Positions 57,043 through 64,000 of a stretch of 64,000 nucleotides of DNA are shown here, in pieces. Location of the stretch: positions 186,001 to 250,000 of the forward strand of contig CAMKRS010000002.1 in assembly GCA_946415245.1 (NCBI GenBank). Reading direction: 5' to 3'. The first letter of the stretch is position 1. Each line of letters begins with the position of its first letter. The translations under genes and the position numbers were made by a program. The notes beneath the pieces were generated by a model. It saw nothing but the letters and a program-made list of their open reading frames with translations. It had not been told where the DNA came from and made no database searches. The stretch is from an uncultured Prevotella sp. (GTDB lineage: Bacteria; Bacteroidota; Bacteroidia; Bacteroidales; Bacteroidaceae).

Positions 57043-58562
57043 TGAGCGAAAAGTCTTGGCAGATACAAGAACAGAAACAGACGCAAGTCCAGAAGCTGGC
57101 ACAGTCGATCTCACAGCAACAGATGCTGGTGTCGTCGCTGGTGGAACTGCCCATTACACAATTGGCAGATCGCATCAACACGGAGATGAACGACAACCCA
57201 GCGCTGGAAATTGAGTCACCAGGAGAGAACGCCGACTTCCCGGATAACTCAGATTACTCTGATTACACCGAGTACTCAGAAAAATCCGACGATGCCTCCC
57301 AGACAGAGCGCGAAGAGCGCCAGTCTGCCCTTGACGCCGCCTTGGAGAATATCGGACGCGACGATGATGAATTGCCTGTATACCACGGTGGCAGCAACCT
57401 CTCTGAAGACCGCGAGGAGATGGTCTTCGGCACCACAGAATCGTTCTATGACCAGCTATTGGAACAGATGCGGGAGAGCGACCTGACAGACCGTCAGCGC
57501 GACATTCTGGAATATCTCATCGGATCACTGGATGACGATGGCCTGCTCCGTAAAGATCTGTATACTATCAGCGACGAGCTGGCCATCTATCATAACATCG
57601 ACGCCAACGAGAAGGAGATTGAATCTGTACTGCACATCTTACAGGACTTTGACCCTGCCGGCATTGGGGCCCGCTCCTTACAGGAATGTCTGCTCCTACA
57701 AATAGCACGACGCGACGACTCACGAGTGAAGCAGCTGATGCAAACGGTCATCACGCGCTATTTTGATGAGTTCACCCATAAACACTGGGATCGCATACAA
57801 ACGGCCCTCTCACTGAACGACCAACAAGGCGAAGCGCTCTTCGGAGAACTGCGCAAATTGAATCCGCGACCTGGTGCCTCCATGGGTGAAACCGTAGGAC
57901 GAAGCCTGCAACAGATTACACCTGATTTCATCGTGGACACACAGGACGACGGTACGATCACCTTCACCCTCAACAGTGGTGAAGTACCGGAGCTTACCCT
58001 CTCGCAGTCGTTTATCGACTCCATGAACGAATACCAACAGAACAAGGAGAATCTGAGTCGTCAGACCAAGGAGGCTCTTCTCTATATCAAGAAGAAGGTG
58101 GACGCTGCACAAAACTTCATCGAGGCCATCCGCACAAGACAACATACGCTGACCGTGACGATGCAGACCATTATCACCCTCCAACGACAGTTCTTCCTCG
58201 ACGGTGACGAGACCTCACTGCGCCCTATGATCCTCAAGGACGTGGCAGAGAGGACGGGGCTAGACCTCTCAACGATATCACGTGTCTGCAACTCAAAATA
58301 TGCCCAAACGCGCTGGGGCACCTTCCCCCTGCGCCACTTTTTCAGCGATAGCTATGTCACAGAGAGTGGCGAGGAACTGTCAACACGACAGATCAAAGCG
58401 GTACTGCGCGATCTCATTGAGGCAGAAGATAAGCACCATCCACTGAGTGATGATGCCCTACGCGAACAACTGACAGAGAAGGGGTTCCCCATAGCTCGTC
58501 GTACCGTCGCCAAATACCGCGAAGCACTGGGCATACCCATCGCAAGACTGAGAAAGGAATGA
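57042..58562 (+). CDS. rpoN: RNA polymerase sigma-54 factor
   Basis: The 506-residue protein has the three expected parts. Region I is Gln-rich (QEQKQTQVQKLAQSISQQQM, then LPITQLADRI and NPALE) and binds activators. Region II is acidic (about 60-120). Region III is the DNA-binding part, ending in the RpoN box ARRTVAKYR (about 485-493). ATG at 57042 is preferred to the GTG at 57039 in the repeat. Region II contains SDYSDYTEYSE, encoded by a 9-bp tandem repeat also found before sufE. Sigma-54 needs AAA+ activators; none is in the window. Confidence 0.95.
   Translation: MSEKSWQIQEQKQTQVQKLAQSISQQQMLVSSLVELPITQLADRINTEMNDNPALEIESPGENADFPDNSDYSDYTEYSEKSDDASQTEREERQSALDAALENIGRDDDELPVYHGGSNLSEDREEMVFGTTESFYDQLLEQMRESDLTDRQRDILEYLIGSLDDDGLLRKDLYTISDELAIYHNIDANEKEIESVLHILQDFDPAGIGARSLQECLLLQIARRDDSRVKQLMQTVITRYFDEFTHKHWDRIQTALSLNDQQGEALFGELRKLNPRPGASMGETVGRSLQQITPDFIVDTQDDGTITFTLNSGEVPELTLSQSFIDSMNEYQQNKENLSRQTKEALLYIKKKVDAAQNFIEAIRTRQHTLTVTMQTIITLQRQFFLDGDETSLRPMILKDVAERTGLDLSTISRVCNSKYAQTRWGTFPLRHFFSDSYVTESGEELSTRQIKAVLRDLIEAEDKHHPLSDDALREQLTEKGFPIARRTVAKYREALGIPIARLRKE
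57249..57285 (+). repeat. in-frame 9-bp tandem repeat in the acidic region of rpoN
   Basis: Units CAGATTACT, CTGATTACA, CCGAGTACT and CAGAAAAAT encode SDYSDYTEYSE. The unit is the reverse complement of the AGTAATCAG repeat at 52904-52939. Confidence 0.75.
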
Positions 58563-58566
58563 GAAT

Positions 58567-59187
58567 ATGACAAGAGAAAAGGGAATTATCCTCGCTGCAA
58601 GACTCATCAGCATGGCTTTCACGCCATTCTACCTGCCAACGGTAGGGCTGGTAGCTCTTTTCATGTTCAGCTACATGAGTCAGATGCCATGGAGCTATAA
58701 GTTCCAACTCCTCACAATGGTGTATTTGCTGACTGTGGTAGTCCCTTCCGTACTGATTCATTTCTATCGTCGTCACCAGGGATGGAGCCTTATCGACCTC
58801 GGACAGAAGGAACGGCGTGCCGTGCCTTACGTCATCAGTATTCTCTGTTACTTCCTCTGCATCTACCTGATGGAACTCCTGCACATCCCCCATTTTATGA
58901 TGACCATCGTCACAGCTGCCCTGTTCATTCAGATTACCTGTGCCATGATCAATGTGTGGTGGAAGATCTCTACCCACACGGCAGCCATTGGCGGGGTGGC
59001 AGGCGCCTTGTTCGTCTTTGCAGAGTTCTTCGGCTTCAATCCTATATGGTGGCTCTCATTGACATTCATCTTAGCAGGCATCCTCGGCACGAGTCGGATG
59101 ATTCTGCGACAGCATAGCTTAGCACAAGTCATCGCCGGCTTCTTCGTAGGCGCTGTCTGTGCCATCATCGGAATCCTCTTTCTGTAA
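58567..59187 (+). CDS. PAP2-like membrane protein
   Basis: The 206-residue product has about six hydrophobic segments. Two segments fit a degenerate PAP2 phosphatase signature: WKISTHTAAIGG (about 132-143, place of the PSGH motif) and SRMILRQHSLAQV (about 177-189, SRxxxxxHxxxQ instead of SRxxxxxHxxxD). PAP2 membrane enzymes remove phosphate from lipid carriers. Because the last Asp is Gln, activity is uncertain. It starts 4 bases after rpoN, so it is probably in the same operon, and purE follows 21 bases later. Confidence 0.78.
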   Translation: MTREKGIILAARLISMAFTPFYLPTVGLVALFMFSYMSQMPWSYKFQLLTMVYLLTVVVPSVLIHFYRRHQGWSLIDLGQKERRAVPYVISILCYFLCIYLMELLHIPHFMMTIVTAALFIQITCAMINVWWKISTHTAAIGGVAGALFVFAEFFGFNPIWWLSLTFILAGILGTSRMILRQHSLAQVIAGFFVGAVCAIIGILFL

Positions 59188-59208
59188 ATAAAAATACAAA
59201 GAAACAAT

Positions 59209-59715
59209 ATGAAACCATTAGTCAGTATTATCATGGGCAGCACCAGTGATCTGTCCGTTATGGAAAAAGCCTGCAAACTACTTGACGAGATGCAGGTACC
59301 TTTTGAAGTCAATGCTCTTTCAGCCCATCGCACACCTGATGCTGTTGAGGAATTTGCTCGTACAGCCAAGGATCGCGGCATCAAGGTCATCATCGCAGGC
59401 GCAGGTATGGCGGCTGCACTGCCGGGCGTCATCGCCGCCTCTACCACCTTACCCGTTATCGGTGTACCCATCAAAGGCATGCTCGACGGCCTCGATGCCA
59501 TGCTCAGCATCATCCAAATGCCTCCTGGCATCCCCGTAGCCACCGTTGGTATCAACGGCGCACAGAACGCAGCCATCCTCGCCGTAGAGATGATGGCACT
59601 TAGCGATGCTACCCTCGCCCAACGACTGGCAGCTTACAAAGGGGGACTGCGTGCAAAGATCGAGAAGGCCAATAAAGACCTGGCTGAGGTGAAATACGAG
59701 TTTAAGACCAATTAA
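59209..59715 (+). CDS. purE: N5-carboxyaminoimidazole ribonucleotide mutase
   Basis: The 168-residue protein matches PurE along its length: MGSTSDLSVM near the N-terminus, LSAHRTPDAV (about 42-51), IIAGAGMAAALPGVIA, and GVPIKGMLDGLDAMLSI. It converts N5-CAIR to CAIR in purine synthesis. No purK is next to it. ispG follows 7 bases later. Confidence 0.96.
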   Translation: MKPLVSIIMGSTSDLSVMEKACKLLDEMQVPFEVNALSAHRTPDAVEEFARTAKDRGIKVIIAGAGMAAALPGVIAASTTLPVIGVPIKGMLDGLDAMLSIIQMPPGIPVATVGINGAQNAAILAVEMMALSDATLAQRLAAYKGGLRAKIEKANKDLAEVKYEFKTN

Positions 59716-59722
59716 TGCAGCC

Positions 59723-61090
59723 ATGAGTTATCAAAGAAGACACTCCACAGAAACCCATGTGGGTAACATCGGTATTGGAGGTAGCAACCCCATCCGTATC
59801 CAGTCGATGGCGACCACAGACACCAACGACACTGCTGCTAGCGTGGCACAAGCCAAACGCATCATCGATGCAGGTGGCGAACTGGTACGCTTCACGACAC
59901 AAGGTACCCGTGAGGCAGAAAATATGCAACATATCTCCGCCCAGCTGAAGGCTGATGGCTACAACCAGCCATTAGTGGCTGATGTCCATTTCACTGCTCA
60001 TACCGCCGATATCGCCGCCCTCTACTGTGAGAAGGTACGTATCAATCCTGGTAACTACGTAGACCCTGGTCGTACCTTCAAACACTTGGAATATACCAAC
60101 GAGGAATATGCCGATGAACTGCAGAAAATCGAGAAGAAACTCATTCCCTTCATCAACATCTGTAAAGAACACCATACCGCAGTGCGTATCGGCGTAAACC
60201 ACGGTTCTCTCAGCGACCGCATCATGTCGCGATATGGCGATACACCCGAAGGCATCGTTGAGAGTTGTATGGAGTTCCTGCGTATCTTTAAACGCGAGAA
60301 TTTCAACGATGTGGTCATCTCTATCAAGGCTTCGAATACTGTGGTGATGGTGACAACCGTCCGTCTGCTGGTGGCCACAATGGACAAAGAGGATATGCAC
60401 TATCCTCTGCACCTCGGTGTGACGGAGGCTGGTGAAGGTGAAGATGGTCGTATCAAGAGTGCCGTAGGCATCGGAGCACTCCTAACAGAGGGTATTGGCG
60501 ATACCATCCGTGTGTCGCTGAGCGAGGAACCGGAATGTGAAATCCCCGTAGCCCGCAAACTGGTAGAGCTGATTCCAGAGTGTTGTCGCTTGCGGGAGGA
60601 GGCAGAGGCCAGCATCAAAGATGATACCATCACTCTGACTCTCGATGAGCCAGATTGGGAGACTCTCCAATTGAAGGCAGCAATGGCAGTAGGCGCTCTG
60701 CTCATCGACCGCAAGGCCACGAAATTGGTAATAGAGAGCGGTAAGGGGCAAGAGGTAAGTCTTGCTGACGCCATTCTCCAAGCAGCCCGCATCAAATTCA
60801 CCAAGACCGAATACATCTCATGCCCAGGCTGCGGACGTACCCTCTATAACCTCCAGGAGACCATCGCCCGCATCAAAGCTGCCACCAAGGATTTGGTCGG
60901 CCTGAAAATCGGCATTATGGGCTGTATTGTCAATGGTCCTGGTGAGATGGCAGATGCCGATTATGGTTATGTCGGAGCTGGACGCGGGAAGATTTCTCTC
61001 TACAAGCAGAAGGTCTGCGTGGAAAAGAACATTCCTGAGGAAGAGGCCGTTGAAAAGCTCCTCGAGTTGATTCGAAGTGACAGGAAATAG
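59723..61090 (+). CDS. ispG: 4-hydroxy-3-methylbut-2-enyl diphosphate synthase
   Basis: The 455-residue protein carries out the step from MEcPP to HMBPP in the MEP isoprenoid pathway. The N-terminal TIM-barrel part holds GGSNPIRIQSM, LVADVHF and VRINPGNY. The C-terminal Fe-S part holds SCPGCGRTLYNL (Cys about 367 and 370) and GIMGCIVNGPGEMAD (Cys about 402). Bacteroidetes often have a longer form with a large insert domain (about 600 residues). Here the stretch between the two parts is short (about 60-90 residues), so the insert looks reduced. It follows purE by 7 bases. Confidence 0.94.
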   Translation: MSYQRRHSTETHVGNIGIGGSNPIRIQSMATTDTNDTAASVAQAKRIIDAGGELVRFTTQGTREAENMQHISAQLKADGYNQPLVADVHFTAHTADIAALYCEKVRINPGNYVDPGRTFKHLEYTNEEYADELQKIEKKLIPFINICKEHHTAVRIGVNHGSLSDRIMSRYGDTPEGIVESCMEFLRIFKRENFNDVVISIKASNTVVMVTTVRLLVATMDKEDMHYPLHLGVTEAGEGEDGRIKSAVGIGALLTEGIGDTIRVSLSEEPECEIPVARKLVELIPECCRLREEAEASIKDDTITLTLDEPDWETLQLKAAMAVGALLIDRKATKLVIESGKGQEVSLADAILQAARIKFTKTEYISCPGCGRTLYNLQETIARIKAATKDLVGLKIGIMGCIVNGPGEMADADYGYVGAGRGKISLYKQKVCVEKNIPEEEAVEKLLELIRSDRK

Positions 61091-61143
61091 GCCCGAAACG
61101 TTAATAAAGGAAAACAAATTGCAGAAATTTGCCGAGAAAGATG

Positions 61144-61151
61144 TACCTTTG
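61144..61151 (+). promoter_or_regulatory. -7 promoter element (TACCTTTG) of the DUF5686 gene
   Basis: It matches TAnnTTTG, 39 bases before the ATG at 61191, in the 100-base gap after ispG. Confidence 0.7.
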
Positions 61152-61190
61152 CACCCAAATTACATTTGGGAAGAGGAAACATTGACATAA

Positions 61191-63758
61191 ATGATTCAAC
61201 GGATATATCTGATATTGCTGCTCGTGTTGGGTATGAATGTGACGATTTCCGCACAGCAGCTCATAAAAGGAACCATCAAAGATGCCGAGACTGGCGAGGC
61301 CATTCCATTTGCCAGTGTAGTCTATAAAGGCCACAACCAAGCGGTGATCTCCGATATAGATGGTAACTACTCCATCAGACGACACTTAGGGTGGAAAATC
61401 ACCTTCAGTGCCGTAGGTTACCAGTCGCAGGTGATTACTGTGACCAACGAGACGAAAAATGAAGTGGACATTGCCCTGAAAGCCGACAAGCTACAACTGA
61501 CAGAGGTAACCGTTACCACCAAAAGAAGCCGTTATAGCAGAAAGAACAACCCCGCGGTAGAACTGATGAAGAAGGTGATTGCCGCCAAAAAACTCAGCGA
61601 TCTCTCAAACCACGACTTCTATCAGTACGACAAATACGAGAAACTGACGTTGGCCGCTAATGACCTCACTCCTAAACGCTTAGAAGAAAAACCATTTTCC
61701 AGCACCCCATGGCTGATGGATCAGGTAGAGGTCTGCAAATACAACAACAAGATGATCCTCCCTATCAGCGTCGATGAGACCGTCTCGCAGATTGTCTACC
61801 GTAAGGATCCACAGTCGAAAAAGACCTATATCAAGGGTGAACAGTCATCAGGTCTGAACGACTTGTTTCAGACGGGCGATATGCTCAATGTGGTGCTGAA
61901 AGAGGTATTCACCGATGTCGATCTCTACGATGACCAGATCCGTCTGGTGCAGTATCCTTTCACCTCACCAATTGGCAAGGATGCTATCAACTTCTACCGT
62001 TTCTACATCCAAGACACTATCAAGATCGACCGCGACAGTTGTATCCACCTCCATTTCCTGCCTAACAACCAAATGGATTTCGGATTCCGTGGCGATATTT
62101 ACATCTTGAAAGACTCCACCTACCACGTACGCCGCTGTGAGCTCACCCTGCCCAAGCAGACCTCTGTGAATTTCGTGAAGAATATGCGAATCGAACAGGA
62201 GTTCGAGCAACTCGACAATGGTGAATGGGTGCTAACACAAGATGACATGATTGCAGAACTGGAGTTTGCCAAGTTCATTCAGGAGGCTATCGTCATCCGC
62301 ACCACCCGTTTGGGCGAATACTCCTTTGCTGAGATCCCGAAGAAAATGTTCAAGGGTAAACGAACGGAGATCAAGGAGCCTGATGCCGGCATGCGAGGCA
62401 AGAACTTCTGGAGTCAGTACCGACAGGTGGACCTCACCAAGAGCGAGGACTCCATGGGCGATTTCGTGAAGAACATTCAGAAGATCAAGGGTTTCAAGTA
62501 TATCATGATTGGTCTGAACGCCCTGATTGAGAACTCCATCGAGACCAGCGATCCCAATAAATTCGATATCTCCCCCGTCAACACCATCATCTCGCGTAAC
62601 TTCCTCGATGGCTGGCGTACACGTGCAAGCATGCAGACCACTGCCAATCTTAGTAAACGCTGGTTTTGGCAGGGCTACTACGCTCATGCCTGGGGAAGCC
62701 ATCGCAACTATTATAGCACAAAGGGCACCTACTCGTTTATCGACAAGATCTACATGCCTTGGGAATACCCCAAGCGCACGCTGATGATTGAGAGTACCTA
62801 CGATCTGGCCTCGCCCAGCGATCGTTACCTGCCAACGGATAAGGATAACTTGTTTGTCGCCTTCAAATGGGCCGAAGTGAACAAGATGACCCTCGTCAAT
62901 CGTCAACAGATCGCTTTCGAGTACGAAATGTATGGTGGTTTGAAGACTTCACTGAGCCTGAGGGCTGAGGAACATGAGGCCGTGGGTGCCATGTCGTTCC
63001 GCAAACTCAGCCAGCCCCGCATAGATTATACCGGTCTGGATCGCCATCGCGAGTATCTCCGTACGACCGAGCTCTTCGCCGAGTTGCGCTATGCTCCCGA
63101 CGAGACTTATATCAATAGTAAGCAGCGTCGTGTCACCATCAATAAGGATGCCCCTGCCATTTCCATTGCCCACACCTTCGGCTTTAAGAATATCTTAGGA
63201 GGTCAGTATGAGTCGAACTTCACCGAAGCCAAGCTCTACAAGCGTTTCTGGATGAATAGTTGGGGAAAGATCGACCTCTTCCTCAAGGCTGGTATCCAGT
63301 GGAACCAAGTACCTTACATGCTGCTCATTCATCCACTGGCCAACCTCTCTTACATCGGCCAGGAGGAGATGTTCTGTTTGATCAACAATATGGAGTTCCT
63401 CAACGACCGCTATGCCTCGATGATGCTTTCGTGGGACTTCAACGGCAAATTCTTCAACCGTATCCCACTCATCAAGAAGTTGAAGTGGCGTGAATATGTC
63501 GCCGTGAACTGCCTCTGGGGTGATCTTAGCGACAAGAACAACCCCTACCTGTCTCAGAATGAGGGCAGCGACAAACTGATGTATTTCCCTGACGGCTGCT
63601 ATCTCATGGATCCCAAACGTCCTTATGTCGAGATTGTAGCCGGCATTCATAATATCTTCAAGATTGTACATATTGAGTATGTACGCCGTCTGAACTACAT
63701 GGACCTGCCCACGGCTCACCGCTGGGGCATGCGCTATGTCATACGTTTAACATTCTAA
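61191..63758 (+). CDS. DUF5686 outer-membrane protein with carboxypeptidase-regulatory-like domain
   Basis: The 855-residue protein has a signal peptide (about 1-21, ending ISAQQ). A CarboxypepD-regulatory-like beta domain follows (about 22-105: IKGTIKDAETGEAIPFASVV, then DGNYSIRR). The long DUF5686 region has many aromatic strands and ends in VIRLTF, the pattern of an outer-membrane beta-barrel whose last residue is Phe. The family is common and little studied in Bacteroidetes. A partial CDP-alcohol phosphatidyltransferase gene follows 16 bases later, possibly in the same operon. Confidence 0.88.
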   Translation: MIQRIYLILLLVLGMNVTISAQQLIKGTIKDAETGEAIPFASVVYKGHNQAVISDIDGNYSIRRHLGWKITFSAVGYQSQVITVTNETKNEVDIALKADKLQLTEVTVTTKRSRYSRKNNPAVELMKKVIAAKKLSDLSNHDFYQYDKYEKLTLAANDLTPKRLEEKPFSSTPWLMDQVEVCKYNNKMILPISVDETVSQIVYRKDPQSKKTYIKGEQSSGLNDLFQTGDMLNVVLKEVFTDVDLYDDQIRLVQYPFTSPIGKDAINFYRFYIQDTIKIDRDSCIHLHFLPNNQMDFGFRGDIYILKDSTYHVRRCELTLPKQTSVNFVKNMRIEQEFEQLDNGEWVLTQDDMIAELEFAKFIQEAIVIRTTRLGEYSFAEIPKKMFKGKRTEIKEPDAGMRGKNFWSQYRQVDLTKSEDSMGDFVKNIQKIKGFKYIMIGLNALIENSIETSDPNKFDISPVNTIISRNFLDGWRTRASMQTTANLSKRWFWQGYYAHAWGSHRNYYSTKGTYSFIDKIYMPWEYPKRTLMIESTYDLASPSDRYLPTDKDNLFVAFKWAEVNKMTLVNRQQIAFEYEMYGGLKTSLSLRAEEHEAVGAMSFRKLSQPRIDYTGLDRHREYLRTTELFAELRYAPDETYINSKQRRVTINKDAPAISIAHTFGFKNILGGQYESNFTEAKLYKRFWMNSWGKIDLFLKAGIQWNQVPYMLLIHPLANLSYIGQEEMFCLINNMEFLNDRYASMMLSWDFNGKFFNRIPLIKKLKWREYVAVNCLWGDLSDKNNPYLSQNEGSDKLMYFPDGCYLMDPKRPYVEIVAGIHNIFKIVHIEYVRRLNYMDLPTAHRWGMRYVIRLTF

Positions 63759-63774
63759 ACCACCGATCATCATC

Positions 63775-64000
63775 ATGAACGAGAATATTTCTCAAACACT
63801 CAAATCCTCAGAGACCGACGACTGGTTGGACCTGCACATCATCCGTCCGATGTGCTTCTATTTCGTCAAGTTCTTTGCTTGGTTGGGCATCACACCCAAT
63901 GCTGTTACCATCCTCTCGATGTTTGTAGGTGCTGGCAGCAGCTTCTTCTTCGTCAGTGGATGTTTCTATTATGAAGGCACGAAAGGTCTCATCTATAACC
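63775..64000 (+). CDS. CDP-alcohol phosphatidyltransferase family protein (3' end outside window)
   Basis: The first 75 codons are seen. They read WLDLHIIRPMCFYFVKFFAW and GITPNAVTILSMFVGAGSSF, the start of CDP-alcohol phosphotransferases, where the G-I-[TS]-P-N-x-[VL]-T motif comes before the first membrane helix. The catalytic DGxxAR motif lies beyond the window. It follows the DUF5686 gene closely. Confidence 0.8.
   Translation, partial: MNENISQTLKSSETDDWLDLHIIRPMCFYFVKFFAWLGITPNAVTILSMFVGAGSSFFFVSGCFYYEGTKGLIYN

Overview
The window looks like chromosome from a Bacteroidales bacterium, most likely Prevotella or a close relative. Evidence: promoters with the Bacteroidetes -7 element TAnnTTTG just upstream of start codons, type V (FimA/Mfa) pilus lipoproteins, a DUF3575 protein, a DUF5686 protein, a SusA-like amylase, GLUG-type surface proteins and a type IX secretion (T9SS)-like C-terminal tail. 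No rRNA, tRNA, CRISPR array or transposase was seen.

Layout. (1) 1-3107, plus strand: end of a GNAT-like gene, an MgtC/SapB-family membrane protein and a DsbD-type thiol-disulfide reductase, closed by a bidirectional terminator at 3112-3143. (2) 3153-49055, all minus strand, about 46 kb, read from right to left. It starts with a DUF3575 protein and five fimbrillin/anchor lipoproteins. It then runs directly, with a one-base overlap, into four very large secreted proteins of 3778, 1180, 1477 and 5900 residues. All four are built from or end in a recurring [NS]-V-[YF]-G-G-[GS] motif. Very small ORFs and a shortened KilA-N protein sit between the giants. (3) 49085-49503: C-rich low-complexity DNA without a gene. 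(4) 49568-51496, minus: GH13 amylase. (5) 51667-64000, plus: housekeeping genes for a U32 protein, SufE, anaerobic ribonucleotide reductase (nrdDG), an unknown protein, sigma-54, a PAP2-like membrane protein, PurE, IspG, a DUF5686 outer-membrane protein and the start of a CDP-alcohol phosphatidyltransferase.

The most unusual content is the giant repeat-protein locus. The first giant (3778 aa) is translationally coupled to the last pilus lipoprotein and is the only one with a T9SS-like tail. It also carries a second, unrelated repeat family in its middle. The 1180- and 1477-aa proteins are paralogues, with N-terminal GLUG-type domains and YGGG repeats at the C-terminus. Both have a 51-codon leader made of 22-bp repeats before the signal peptide. 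The 5900-aa protein is almost pure repeat. Two higher-order modules can be followed in it: A, about 1 kb, four copies; B, about 0.8-1.6 kb, three copies. The likely role is a surface fibre or adhesin made together with the pilus, but the function is inferred only.

A second theme is short tandem repeats with 7-, 8-, 9-, 11- and 22-bp units. They fill many gaps between genes, supply stop codons and non-ATG starts, and also occur in frame inside dsbD, rpoN and a pilus lipoprotein signal peptide.
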